From the NCBI GenBank assembly GCA_009379955.1, contig WHST01000008.1, forward strand, positions 1 through 64,000: 64,000 nucleotides of DNA, given 5' to 3'. Shown here one piece after another: positions 42,798 to 51,987 of the stretch. Source of the stretch: Streptosporangiales bacterium. GTDB lineage: Bacteria > Actinomycetota > Actinomycetes > Streptosporangiales > WHST01. Numbering within the stretch: position 1 is the stretch's first letter; every line of letters starts with the position of its first letter. A model generated the notes under the pieces. That model had not been told where the DNA came from, searched no databases, and was given only the letters and a program-made list of their open reading frames with translations. The position numbers and the translations under genes were made by a program.

Positions 42798-43588
42798 CGT
42801 ACGACGACTACAAGAGCCTGGAGATCAGCCGGCGCGAGCGGGTGCTGACCATCACGCTCAACCGTCCCGAGAAGCTGAACGCGATCGACGGGCGGATGCA
42901 CGAGGAGCTGTCGCGGGTCTTCGACGATCTCAACCGCGACAGGGACGTCGACGTCGCCGTGCTCACCGGGGCCGGCCGCGCGTTCTGCGCGGGCGGTGAC
43001 GCCGACTGGCTCGAGACCCTCATCGAGGACCCGCTCGGCTGGGAGCAGCTGAGCGAGGAGGGTCGCGCGACGGTCACGGGCATCCTCGAGGCCCGCCAAC
43101 CGGTCATCGCCAAGCTGAACGGTGTCGCCGCCGGTCTCGGCGCGACGATCGCGCTGTTCTGCGACGTCATCTTCGCGTCCGACAAGGCGCGGATCGGCGA
43201 TCCGCACGTCAAGGTCGGCCTCGTCGCGGGCGACGGCGGCAGCGCGATCTGGCCGCACCTCATCGGCTACGCCCGCGCCAGGGAGTACCTCTACACCGGC
43301 GAGCTGCTCCCGGCACAGAAGGCCGCGGACATCGGCCTGATCAACCGCTGCGTCCCGCACGACGAGCTCGACGGCGCGGTCGACGCGTTCGCCGACCAGC
43401 TCGCGGCCGGCGCGATCCGCGCCATCCAGTGGACGAAGCAGGCGGTCAACGCGCCGCTGCGCGAGCTGGTGGCGTCCAACCTCGACCTCTCGCTGTCGCT
43501 TGAGGCGAAGTCGAACCTCACGCTCGACCACCGTGAGGGCATCAACGCGCTGCGGGAGAAGCGTCCCGCGAAGTTCGTCGGCAGGTAG
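42794..43588 (+). CDS. Enoyl-CoA hydratase/isomerase family protein
   Basis: 264 residues from GTG 42794 overlapping the zinc-ribbon stop. Crotonase signatures: GRAFCAGGDADW near residue 63 and LNGVAAGLGATIALFCDVIF near 108 form the oxyanion hole. The second catalytic position reads GLVAGDGG, with Asp where many hydratases have Glu. It probably acts on the ring-epoxide or ring-opened CoA intermediate made by the PaaABC-like enzyme (PaaG/PaaF/BoxC-like role, inferred). Confidence 0.82.
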   Translation: MTYDDYKSLEISRRERVLTITLNRPEKLNAIDGRMHEELSRVFDDLNRDRDVDVAVLTGAGRAFCAGGDADWLETLIEDPLGWEQLSEEGRATVTGILEARQPVIAKLNGVAAGLGATIALFCDVIFASDKARIGDPHVKVGLVAGDGGSAIWPHLIGYARAREYLYTGELLPAQKAADIGLINRCVPHDELDGAVDAFADQLAAGAIRAIQWTKQAVNAPLRELVASNLDLSLSLEAKSNLTLDHREGINALREKRPAKFVGR

Positions 43589-43636
43589 GGCTCAGCCCCT
43601 CAGGTTCCGGGAGACGGCGGAAGAAGGCAGACAAGG

Positions 43637-45196
43637 GTGTCCAACTGGATCTACGAGTTCGAGAGCCAGGTACACCACCGCGGCCGGGAGATCGCGGTGG
43701 TGCACGACGGCCGCGCCGTCACCTACGACGAGCTGAACCGGTCCGCGGCGAGTTTCGCGCACTGGGTCCGTGAGGTCGGCGCCGCGCGCGTCGCCACGTA
43801 CGTCACGAACTGCTACGAGTTCTACGTCGTCCAGTTCGGTACGACGAAGGCCGGTGCGGTCAGCGTCGCGACGAACTACATGTTCGGCGAGGAGACGCTC
43901 CGGTACGTGCTGCAGGACTCCGCGGCCGAGGTGCTCGCGGTGGCGGAGAAAGACCTCGACGTCGCGCGTGCGGCGATTCGCGGCACCAACGTCACGCACC
44001 TGGTCACCCTCGACGGCGTCGCGTCCGACGGCGTGACCGCACTGCGCGACATCGTGGCGACCTACCCGGACCACATCGTGTCGGCGCCGAAGGACGACGA
44101 CGACCTGTTCAACGTGACCTACACGAGCGGCACGACGGGCACGCCCAAGGGCGTGATGAAGACCCACCGCAACATCGGTTCCCACGTGTCCAACCTCGTG
44201 CACGCCTGGAAGCTCACGCCGAGCAGCCGGTGGTTGTGCGCCGGGCCGGTCTACCACACCTCGGGTCTGGAGTCGTCGTCGTTGCCGGTGCTGGCGGCCG
44301 GCGGCTCCGTCGTGTCGCTGCGGTGGAAGGCGGACGCGTTCTTCGAGCACGTGCACCGCTACCGGCCCGACGCCGCGTACATCGCGGGCTCGATGATCGT
44401 CGACATCGCCGACTACCCGGATCCCGAGCGCTTCGACCTGAGCAGCCTACGGTTCGTCATCGGCGGCGGCGCGCCGATGCCGCCGCGGGCGTACCAGAAG
44501 GTGCTCGACCGCTACTCCTTCATGATCTGCGAGCGGCTCGGCATGACCGAGGCGGGCATCATCTTCGTCGACAAGGTCGGCCGGCCCGGTGCGTACGACC
44601 CGCGCGACGAGCTGCCGACGCACGTACCCGGATCGTGCGGCAGCCCGCTGTACAACCAGACGCAGTTCCGGCTGGTCGACCCCGTGACGGGGGAGATCAG
44701 GTCGGAGGGCGAGGGCGAGCTGCAGGTGCGCGGCGACTCGGTGTTCGCCGGCTACCTGAACATGCCGGAGCGCACGGCGCAGTCGTTCACCGACGACGGC
44801 TGGTTCATCAGCGGCGACATCGTCCGCATCGAGGACGACCACGTCTGGCACCTGCGCAGGCGCGACGAGATCATCATCAGCGGCGGCGAGAACGTCAGCC
44901 CGCGCACGGTCGAGAAGGTCGTCGAGGCGCACCCTGAGGTCGCTGAGGCGGTCGCGTTCCCGCTGCCGCACGAACGCTGGGGCCAGGAGGTCTGCGTCGC
45001 CGTGGTCCTGCGTACCGGCTCCGTCACGACCGCCGACGAGCTGCTGGAGTTCTGCAAGACCGGCGGTGAGCTCGCCAAGTACGAGGTGCCGAAACGCGTC
45101 TTCGTCACCGACGAGCTGCCGAGGACGCCGACGCAGTCCGTCCCACGCGCCAAGCTGACCGAGCGGTACGCCACCGCCATGAAGGAGCCCGCCTGA
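43637..45196 (+). CDS. AMP-forming acyl/aryl-CoA ligase
   Basis: 519 residues of the ANL superfamily. The P-loop YTSGTTGTPKGVMKTH lies near residue 157, the A5 motif RLGMTEAG near 300, SGDIV near 393 and the hinge RRDEIIISGGENVSP near 410; the catalytic lysine lies near the end. The closest general type is a fatty or aromatic acid CoA ligase. Its stop and the ubiD no. 2 start share one base. It likely makes the CoA ester used by the oxygenase or decarboxylase in this operon. Confidence 0.83.
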   Translation: MSNWIYEFESQVHHRGREIAVVHDGRAVTYDELNRSAASFAHWVREVGAARVATYVTNCYEFYVVQFGTTKAGAVSVATNYMFGEETLRYVLQDSAAEVLAVAEKDLDVARAAIRGTNVTHLVTLDGVASDGVTALRDIVATYPDHIVSAPKDDDDLFNVTYTSGTTGTPKGVMKTHRNIGSHVSNLVHAWKLTPSSRWLCAGPVYHTSGLESSSLPVLAAGGSVVSLRWKADAFFEHVHRYRPDAAYIAGSMIVDIADYPDPERFDLSSLRFVIGGGAPMPPRAYQKVLDRYSFMICERLGMTEAGIIFVDKVGRPGAYDPRDELPTHVPGSCGSPLYNQTQFRLVDPVTGEIRSEGEGELQVRGDSVFAGYLNMPERTAQSFTDDGWFISGDIVRIEDDHVWHLRRRDEIIISGGENVSPRTVEKVVEAHPEVAEAVAFPLPHERWGQEVCVAVVLRTGSVTTADELLEFCKTGGELAKYEVPKRVFVTDELPRTPTQSVPRAKLTERYATAMKEPA

Positions 45197-46734
45197 TGAG
45201 CGATCTGGACGTGACGAGCCTCCGCTCCACCTTGGAGGGCCTGGCAGCGCGCGGGCAGCTCGTCACCACCGACGTGCCCGTCGACCCCGACCTGCAGTTC
45301 GCGGCCGTCCAGAAGCGGATGGACGGTGGACCGCCCGTCCTGTTCGAGCGGGTGGAGGGCTACGAGCACGCCAGGTTCGTGATGAACCTGTTCGCGCAGA
45401 CCGGCGTCATCGACCTGCTCTTCGGCTTCGACGGCCCGCGCGACCGCACCCGCAGGATCGCCGACGCGATCAGGAAGCCGCTCGCGTCACGCGTGGTCGA
45501 CCGCGCGCAGGCGCCGGTGCAGGAGGTCGTGCGCACCGAGGGCCTGAACCCTGTCGACTTCGTGGTGCCTATCAGGCACACCGCGGAGGAGGAGGAGGCC
45601 ACGCTCGGCAGCGGCGTCACGCTGTTGTCGGGACCGTATTTCGGCGGCGGCACGCACATCGGCTACAACCGGCAGAACTTCCGTTGGGGCGACGTCGGCA
45701 CGTTCCAGATCGCGCCCGGCAGTCACATGTGGATGGCGTCGGCGGAGTTCTACGGCAGGGAGCGGCTGCCGCTCACCATCAACTTCGGCCTGCCACCGGC
45801 GGTGACGCTGGCGGCAGGAGCCGGGTTCGACTACGTCGTGCTGCCCCACGGCAGCGACGAGATCGCCGTCGCCGGCGCCCTGCAGGGCAGTCCGGTCGAG
45901 CTCGTGCCCGCCGTGTCCGTTCCCGACGCGCTCGCTGTCGCCAACGCCGAGTACGTGATCGAGGGCTACCTCGACCCGACCGACCGCAGGTACGAGACCG
46001 GCCGCTCGGAGGAGACGAAGCAACAGGGCGAGCACCCGTTCCACCCCGAGTGGGCGGGCTACATGGGCAAGGCGTACCGCGCGCCGACGTTCCAGGTCAC
46101 GGCGATCACCCACCGCGCGCTCGACAGCAGGCCGATGATCGAGCCGATGATCGTGCACGGCGCCGAGGAGAACAACATCCAGACCAGCGTCCGCACCGCG
46201 GCGCTGTACGAGCTGGGCAACCGGATCATGCCGGGCCTGGTGCACGACGTGCACATCCCGTTCGCCATGACCGACTGGGGCGGCGCGATCTTCCAGATCG
46301 ACAAGCGGAGCAAGGTCGACGAGGGCTACCAGCGCAACGTCCTCGTGGCCGCGCTGGCGAGCTCGCGCGGCATGCGCATCGCCATCGCCGTCGACAAGGA
46401 CATCGACATCTACAGCACCGACGACGTCATGTGGGCGCTGACCACGCGCGTCGACCCCAACAGCGACATGATCGTGCCCGTGCCAGGTGGCGCGGGCCAG
46501 GCGTTCCAGCCGAGCGAGCGCGCGTCCGGCGGGGGAGGCGGGTCCGGCACGGCGTTCGAGGGCGGGCTCGCGATCGACGCGACCATCCCGTACGGCACCG
46601 CCGACCAGTTCGCGCGTCCACGCTACGCCGTCGACACCGTCGACCTGAGCCGGTGGTTCGCCGACGACGTCGTGGCGCGGGTCGACAAGGACCAGCAGGG
46701 CTGGCTGCGCCTGCTGGCCCAGTCCGGTCAATGA
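45196..46734 (+). CDS. UbiD-family decarboxylase no. 2, placed between two CoA ligases
   Basis: 512 residues. General UbiD features are present: GTHIGYNRQNFRWGDVGTFQ near 155, NAEYVIEGYLDPTDRR near 255, and AVDKDIDIYSTDDVMWALTTR near 400. It is the most divergent of the four: there is an insertion around GEHPFHPEWAGYMGKAYRAP instead of the usual EGPFGE, and a glycine-rich loop near 440. Being coupled to one CoA ligase and followed by another suggests a substrate such as an aryl-CoA (phthaloyl-CoA decarboxylase is a UbiD-family precedent) or its free acid precursor. This is inference. Confidence 0.78.
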   Translation: MSDLDVTSLRSTLEGLAARGQLVTTDVPVDPDLQFAAVQKRMDGGPPVLFERVEGYEHARFVMNLFAQTGVIDLLFGFDGPRDRTRRIADAIRKPLASRVVDRAQAPVQEVVRTEGLNPVDFVVPIRHTAEEEEATLGSGVTLLSGPYFGGGTHIGYNRQNFRWGDVGTFQIAPGSHMWMASAEFYGRERLPLTINFGLPPAVTLAAGAGFDYVVLPHGSDEIAVAGALQGSPVELVPAVSVPDALAVANAEYVIEGYLDPTDRRYETGRSEETKQQGEHPFHPEWAGYMGKAYRAPTFQVTAITHRALDSRPMIEPMIVHGAEENNIQTSVRTAALYELGNRIMPGLVHDVHIPFAMTDWGGAIFQIDKRSKVDEGYQRNVLVAALASSRGMRIAIAVDKDIDIYSTDDVMWALTTRVDPNSDMIVPVPGGAGQAFQPSERASGGGGGSGTAFEGGLAIDATIPYGTADQFARPRYAVDTVDLSRWFADDVVARVDKDQQGWLRLLAQSGQ

Positions 46735-46753
46735 CCGACACTAGGAGAACCTC

Positions 46754-48397
46754 ATGGACGAGACCTCCTCCCGCCTCGCGGAGTCGCGACTGGGCTACGC
46801 GCCGGACTGGTACGAGTGGCGCGACCCCGAGATACCCCAACGCCTGAGTCCGACCGAGCTGCTGCTCGACAAGCACCTCGACACCGCTCGCGCCGACAAG
46901 GCGGCACTGGTCGCCGACGACGTGCCGTACACCTACCGGGAGCTGCACACCCTCGTCGAGCGCACGGCGGCGGGGCTCGCCGACCTCGGTGTGCGGGCCG
47001 GCTGCCGGCTGCTCCTGGTGGGCACCGACAGCGTCGAGTATGTCGCGCTGTGGCTCGCGTGCGTCCGCGTGGGCGTCGTCCCCGTCGTGGTCTCCGACCA
47101 GGTCAAGGCGGCGCAGCTCGCGTACTACCTCGACGACGTCGAGCCCGCCGTCCTGTACGTCGACGCGGCGCAGTTGCCCAAGCTCGCCGAGGCCGTTGCG
47201 GAGCTCGGCACGGCGCCGCCGCTGGTCCTCGTGCGCGGCGACGCGACGGCGGACGCCGGGACACGGACCGTGCCCGTCGAGTCGCTGACGGCCTCGCAGG
47301 CACCTCCGGTCACACCCGTACGACTGCACGCCGGCGACGTGGCGTACATGCTCTACTCGGGGAGCACGACGGGACCGGCCAAGGGTGTCACGCACCTGGC
47401 GCACGACTTCGTGCTCGTGCCCGAGCGGCAGGGCGCCTTCTGGGAGTACACCGAGGACGACGTCGTACACGCGACGTCGAAGAAGTTCTTCACCCACGGA
47501 CTGTGGCCGGGCGTGCTCATCCCGCTCTACTGGGGCGGCACCGCCGTGGTGGGCGGGGCGCCGCCGAGCGGCAGCGAGGTCGTGCGCATCGTCGAGACGT
47601 ACCGGCCGACCAAGCTCATCACGGTGCCGACGACCGTCAAGGCCATCCTCCAGTACGCGGACGAGGCCGGCCGCACGCCCGACTTCTCGAGCGTCGGCCT
47701 GGTGATCACGGCGTCGGAACAGGTGCCGACGGAGATCGCCGTGCGGTTCGACAAGCTCTTCGGGCTCGAGCTGCTCGACTCGATCGGCTCGTCCGAGGTC
47801 ACCTACGAGTGGATCGCGAACAGGCAGCGCGACTTCCGTCGCGGCACCCTCGGCAGGCCCGTCTTCGGGTACGAGGTCAAGCTCGTGGACGCCGAGGGCG
47901 ACGAGGTCACCGAGCCGGGCGTCGAGGGCGAGGCGTGGGTGCGCAGTCGCACCGCATGTCTGTTCTACTGGCGCAAGTACGACGCGACCCGTTCGACGTT
48001 CATCGGCCCGTGGACCAGGACCGGGGACATGCTCGCGCTCACCGGCGACGGCTACTTCCAGTTCGTCGGCCGGCGCGACGACCTCTTCAAGGTGAGCGGC
48101 ATGTGGGTCTCGCCGCTCGAGGTCGAGGGTGCCATCGCGACGAGCCCGAGCGTCCACGAGGTCGCGGTCGTCGGCGTCACCGACGCGAGCGGTCTGGCGA
48201 GGCCCAAGGCGTTCGTCGTCCTGCGCGGGGGAGCGCGGCCGTCGGAGGAGCTGACCGCCGACCTGCGCGCACGGGTGCGTGAGGTCGGCGGCTACAAGGT
48301 CCCCGACGAGATCGCGTACGTCGAGGCGCTGCCGCGCACGCCGCTGATGAAGATCAACAGGCGCGCGCTCAGGCTCGCGGAGGCGGCGGCCCCTTGA
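46754..48397 (+). CDS. Benzoate-CoA ligase-family protein
   Basis: 547 residues. ANL superfamily motifs: MLYSGSTTGPAKGVTHL near 198, LLDSIGSSEVTYEW near 340, TGDMLALTGDGYFQFVGRRD near 425, GMWVSPLEVEG near 452 and the catalytic lysine in PRTPLMKINRRALR near 533. These match the benzoate-CoA ligase family more than fatty acid ligases. Aryl-CoA formation in the cytoplasm would feed the PaaABC-like epoxidase. It ends seven bases before the 33-bp palindrome. Confidence 0.84.
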   Translation: MDETSSRLAESRLGYAPDWYEWRDPEIPQRLSPTELLLDKHLDTARADKAALVADDVPYTYRELHTLVERTAAGLADLGVRAGCRLLLVGTDSVEYVALWLACVRVGVVPVVVSDQVKAAQLAYYLDDVEPAVLYVDAAQLPKLAEAVAELGTAPPLVLVRGDATADAGTRTVPVESLTASQAPPVTPVRLHAGDVAYMLYSGSTTGPAKGVTHLAHDFVLVPERQGAFWEYTEDDVVHATSKKFFTHGLWPGVLIPLYWGGTAVVGGAPPSGSEVVRIVETYRPTKLITVPTTVKAILQYADEAGRTPDFSSVGLVITASEQVPTEIAVRFDKLFGLELLDSIGSSEVTYEWIANRQRDFRRGTLGRPVFGYEVKLVDAEGDEVTEPGVEGEAWVRSRTACLFYWRKYDATRSTFIGPWTRTGDMLALTGDGYFQFVGRRDDLFKVSGMWVSPLEVEGAIATSPSVHEVAVVGVTDASGLARPKAFVVLRGGARPSEELTADLRARVREVGGYKVPDEIAYVEALPRTPLMKINRRALRLAEAAAP

Positions 48398-48403
48398 CGT
48401 AAC

Positions 48404-48436
48404 TAGATGACAAAAGTAATTTACGAAAGTCATCTA
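48404..48436. promoter_or_regulatory. 33-bp AT-rich palindrome, copy 2 (operator)
   Basis: TAGATGAC (48404-48411) and GTCATCTA (48429-48436) around 17 AT-rich bases, 65 bases before the UbiD no. 3 start. In inverted orientation it equals the element at 18835-18867 except for one base. This separates UbiD no. 3 transcriptionally from the CoA-ligase operon upstream. Confidence 0.7.
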
Positions 48437-48501
48437 CCTGTCCGAGCCCGACATGTGACGGCAGGGATGAGCCGAGTGGTCAGGCGGAGGGACGAGGCTG
48501 C

Positions 48502-49956
48502 ATGGAGGACCTGCGGGACTGGCTCGACGAGATGCGCTCGCGCGATCTCGTCCGCGAGGTGCGCGGCGCGCACTGGGATCTCGAGGTCGGTGCCGTCACG
48601 GACCTCAACGCCAAGAAGGACAAGTGGGTCCTGCTCTTCGACGAGATCGAGGGCTACCGCCCCGGCTACCGGATCATGACCGGCTCGCTGCTCGACGCCG
48701 CACGCGTCAGCTACTCGTTGGGGTGCGACACCGGCGCCGACAACCAGCTCCTCGTCCGCGCACTGCGCGACCGGCTGCGCCGTCCCGCGGTGACGGGCGT
48801 GACGGACGGTGTCGCGGCGAACCCGGACGCTCCCGTCTTCGCGAACCGGCTGACCGGCGACGACGTCGACCTCACCCGCTTCCCCGCGCCGAAGTGGCAC
48901 GACCTCGACGGCGGTCGCTACCTCGGGACGTTCGACGCGGTCGTGACGCGTGACCCGGAGACCGGGTGGGTCAACGTCGGCACGTACCGGATGATGATCC
49001 ACGACGAGCGGCGGGTGTGCCTCTTCGTCAACTCCAGCCACCACGCGCGCCTGCACATGGAGAAGTACTGGCGGCGCGGCGAGCGCGTGCCCGTGGCCGT
49101 CTCGCTCGGCCATCACCCGGCACTGTCCGCACTCGGCGGCATGGAGCTGCCGACCGGCGTGTCCGAGTACGACGTCCTGCAGCAGCTGCGCGGCGACCTC
49201 GAGCTCGTCGAGGCACCCGTCACCAAGCTGCCCGTCCCCGCGACGAGCGAGCTGGTGATCGAGGGCTACCTGTCGGCCGACACGGTGTCCGAGGGCCCGT
49301 ACGGCGAGTTCCTCGGCTACTACGCCGGCGGCAAGATGCAGACGCCGACGATCGAGGTCGAGGCGATCTACCACCGCGACGACCCGATCATCCTCGGCAC
49401 CTGCGCGGGCATCCCGCCGTACGACTACTCGTACTTCCGCTGCCCGATGCGCTCGGCGATGATCTGGGACGCTCTCGAGGACGCTGGCGTGCCGAACATC
49501 GTCGGCGTCTGGTGCCACGAGGCCGGCTACACGCGCGCGCTCAACGTGGTCTCCATCGACCAGGCATACCTCGGGCACGCGCAGCAGGCCGGCATGGTCG
49601 CCTCGCAGGTGCGCGAGGGAGCGTTCGGCGGCAGGTACACCATCGTCGTCGACGACGACATCGATCCCAGTGACCTCGATCAGGTCATGTGGGCGGTGTC
49701 GACGCGTACCGATCCCGCGGACTCCATCGAGTTCATCAGGAACTCGTGGGGCATGGCACTCGACCCGATGGTCGAGCGCGGCCCCGAGGACGCACTCAAC
49801 GAGTTGCCGTTGTCGCGCGCGGTGATCAACGCGTGCCAGCCGTTCAAGCGTCGCCAGCGCGGCACGTTCCCTCCGGCCGTCACCGTTCCCGCCGAGGTCG
49901 CGGCGCGAGTCACGAGCAAGTACCCCGAGCTGTTCGGGGGCGGAAACAGGCGATGA
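48502..49956 (+). CDS. UbiD-family decarboxylase no. 3
   Basis: 484 residues, the standard UbiD length. MEDLRDWLDEMRSRDLVREV at the N-terminus, GWVNVGTYRMMIHDERRV near 155 (prenyl-FMN binding), ELVIEGYLSADTVSEGPYGEFLGYY near 250 (catalytic and metal glutamates) and VDDDIDPSDLDQVMWAVSTR near 380. Likely decarboxylates, or in reverse carboxylates, an aromatic acid with prenyl-FMN. Its own promoter region has the palindrome shared with hpaBC, so it probably acts with the phenol hydroxylase rather than with the CoA ligases next to it. Confidence 0.88.
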   Translation: MEDLRDWLDEMRSRDLVREVRGAHWDLEVGAVTDLNAKKDKWVLLFDEIEGYRPGYRIMTGSLLDAARVSYSLGCDTGADNQLLVRALRDRLRRPAVTGVTDGVAANPDAPVFANRLTGDDVDLTRFPAPKWHDLDGGRYLGTFDAVVTRDPETGWVNVGTYRMMIHDERRVCLFVNSSHHARLHMEKYWRRGERVPVAVSLGHHPALSALGGMELPTGVSEYDVLQQLRGDLELVEAPVTKLPVPATSELVIEGYLSADTVSEGPYGEFLGYYAGGKMQTPTIEVEAIYHRDDPIILGTCAGIPPYDYSYFRCPMRSAMIWDALEDAGVPNIVGVWCHEAGYTRALNVVSIDQAYLGHAQQAGMVASQVREGAFGGRYTIVVDDDIDPSDLDQVMWAVSTRTDPADSIEFIRNSWGMALDPMVERGPEDALNELPLSRAVINACQPFKRRQRGTFPPAVTVPAEVAARVTSKYPELFGGGNRR

Positions 49957-49975
49957 GAGAAAGTGTCGACACCTC

Positions 49976-50017
49976 TTGTTCACCCGAGAGGTGCCACGTA
50001 CTATCCAGTCAGTATGT
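49976..50017 (+). promoter_or_regulatory. Promoter of second ABC importer with TetR operator, copy 2
   Basis: -35 TTGTTC (49976-49981), 17 bases, -10 TACTAT (49999-50004). The operator 49996-50017 (arms ACGTACT and AGTATGT) matches the tetR operator at 21 of 22 bases and overlaps the -10. The 5' leader to the start at 50068 is about 57 bases. Confidence 0.7.
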
Positions 50018-50067
50018 AGCGGGCTGGACAACAACGTAAGAAAATCCTCTGCAGCAAAGGTCTCGTC

Positions 50068-51102
50068 ATGCCCCGGATCATCAATCTGCGTAAGGCCATG
50101 TGTGTCCTGGCCGGTACGGCCCTGACGGTCGGAGTCGCCGGCTGCGGGGGTGGATCGAAGGGCGACACCGAGGACAGGAACTGGGTGCACGCCATCGTCA
50201 CCCCGAAGGGCGACGCCGGTTTCATCCTCATGGCACAGGCGCGCAAGTACTACGAGGAACAGGGCGTCAAGGTCAAGATCAAGAGCTTCACCGGCAACAT
50301 CCCGCTGAACCAGGCGCTCCAGTCCGGTGACGTCGACTCCATCGAGACGTCGCCCGACCCGGTCTTCGACGCGTCGCTCCGCGGTGGAGACGTGAAGATC
50401 ATCGGATCGACGCTGCCGGGACTCACGTACAGCGTGATCGCCCAGAAGAAGGTGCGTTCCTTCGAGGACCTCAAGGGCAAGAAGATCGGCGTGTCCCTGC
50501 CCGGCTCGCTGCCCGACGTCGCCGTTCGCGCCATGCTCGCGAGCAAGAAGCTCGACTCGAAGTCGGTGCAGGTCATCAACGTCGGCAACGACGCCCAGCG
50601 GTTCCAGGCGATCTCGGCCGGACGTGTCGACGCGGCGGCGGTGTCGCCCGAGTTCGTGCCGCGGATCAAGGACAGCAAGACCCTGCACGAGCTGGGTTCC
50701 GCCGAGGAGCTCATCCCGGACTACCCGCGGTTCGTGATCGCGGCCAACGGCAAGTCGCTGGAGGAGAAGCCGGACACCGCGGCGCGGTTCCTCGCCGCGG
50801 AGATGCAGGGCATCAGCTACGCGGCCGCGCACAAGAAGGAGGTACTCGAGCTCTCGGCGAAGACGCTGAAGCTGGAGCCGACCGACCCGAGCCTGGACTA
50901 CTTCTACGACCGGATCATCGACGGCAAGGCGGAGTCGACGAAGTGCGAGATCCCACGTGACAAGCTCGAGTGGCTGCAGGAGTTCAGGATGTCGAACGGC
51001 CTGCAGAAGAAGAAGGTCGACCTCGACGAGCTGCTCGACGACTCCTTCCAGAAGGAGGGTCTGAAGCGGGTGGGCGACGACCTCGGGGCGGCGGGGAGCT
51101 GA
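50068..51102 (+). CDS. ABC importer substrate-binding lipoprotein no. 2
   Basis: 344 residues. Signal peptide with lipobox VAGC near residue 25, then a periplasmic-type binding protein of the NitT/TauT class (ARKYYEEQGVKVKIKSF, GSLPDVAVRAMLASKKLDS, AISAGRVDAAAVSPEF). AAAGG precedes the ATG. It lies under the TetR-type operator shared with tetR, so import is probably switched on with the PaaABC-like operon. Substrate presumably the aromatic acid used by it. Confidence 0.86.
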   Translation: MPRIINLRKAMCVLAGTALTVGVAGCGGGSKGDTEDRNWVHAIVTPKGDAGFILMAQARKYYEEQGVKVKIKSFTGNIPLNQALQSGDVDSIETSPDPVFDASLRGGDVKIIGSTLPGLTYSVIAQKKVRSFEDLKGKKIGVSLPGSLPDVAVRAMLASKKLDSKSVQVINVGNDAQRFQAISAGRVDAAAVSPEFVPRIKDSKTLHELGSAEELIPDYPRFVIAANGKSLEEKPDTAARFLAAEMQGISYAAAHKKEVLELSAKTLKLEPTDPSLDYFYDRIIDGKAESTKCEIPRDKLEWLQEFRMSNGLQKKKVDLDELLDDSFQKEGLKRVGDDLGAAGS

Positions 51103-51104
51103 TC

Positions 51105-51971
51105 GTGGCGGGTACACACGACGCAGACGTCGTCGACGATCCCGTGCACGAGGACGACCCGGGCGCCGTGCAGCCGAAGGTGCTGGTGGAGCACGTCTCC
51201 AAGGAGTTCGTTCGACGACAGGACGGACGCACCGAGGTCGTCAAGGCGCTCGACGACGTCTCCCTCTCGATCGAGGCGGGTGAGATCGTCACGCTCACCG
51301 GTATGAGCGGGTGCGGCAAGACCACCCTGCTGCGGGTGTTGATGGGACTGGAGAACGTCACGTCGGGTGCGGCGTACGTCGACGGCAACGAGATCGTCGG
51401 ACCGGGTGCCGACCGGGCGATGGTCTTCCAGCACGCGGAGCTGCTGCCGTGGCGCTCCGCGCTCGGCAACGTCGAGTTCGGCCTCGAGATCAGGAAGATG
51501 CCGGCCAGGGAACGACGGGTCGCTGCCGAGCGCTACCTGAGCATGGTCGGACTCGACCACGCCAAGCACCGCCGTCCGTACGAGCTGTCCGGCGGCATGC
51601 GGCAGCGTGTCGGCATGGCGCGCGCGCTCGTCACCGAGCCCGAGGTGCTCCTGATGGACGAACCCTTCGGCGCTCTCGACGCACAGACGCGCGAGACCCT
51701 GCAGTACGAGTTGCTGCGCATCCACGCCGACGACCGACGCACGATCGTCTTCGTCACGCACGATCTCGACGAGGCCGTGCTCATCGCCGACCGGGTCGTG
51801 ATGATGGCGCCCAACCCCGGTCGCGTGCATGCGGTCGTCGACGTCGACCTGCCCCGTCCGCGACTCGACGCCGCGGAGCTGCGCACGTCGCCCGAGTTCG
51901 GACGCATCCGTACCCGGCTGTGGCAGCTGCTGCAGGACGCCAACACGGCCACGACCGAGCCGTCGGTCTGA
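51105..51971 (+). CDS. ABC importer ATPase no. 2
   Basis: 288 residues from GTG 51105, with GGGGAG six bases upstream. Walker A TGMSGCGKTTLL near 65, Q-loop VFQHAELLPWR near 107, signature LSGGMRQRVGMARAL near 163, Walker B VLLMDEPFGALDAQT, H-loop VFVTHDLDEAV near 216. TauB/SsuB type. It lies between the binding protein and permease genes. Confidence 0.9.
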   Translation: MAGTHDADVVDDPVHEDDPGAVQPKVLVEHVSKEFVRRQDGRTEVVKALDDVSLSIEAGEIVTLTGMSGCGKTTLLRVLMGLENVTSGAAYVDGNEIVGPGADRAMVFQHAELLPWRSALGNVEFGLEIRKMPARERRVAAERYLSMVGLDHAKHRRPYELSGGMRQRVGMARALVTEPEVLLMDEPFGALDAQTRETLQYELLRIHADDRRTIVFVTHDLDEAVLIADRVVMMAPNPGRVHAVVDVDLPRPRLDAAELRTSPEFGRIRTRLWQLLQDANTATTEPSV

Positions 51972-51987
51972 TTCGGCGAGGTGAACC

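Noticed and set aside
48430-51117. 895-residue minus-strand reading frame
   Set aside because: It lies opposite the ubiD no. 3 and binding-protein genes, is rich in Arg, Val, His and Asp without domain motifs, and reflects third-position G+C bias of the true genes.
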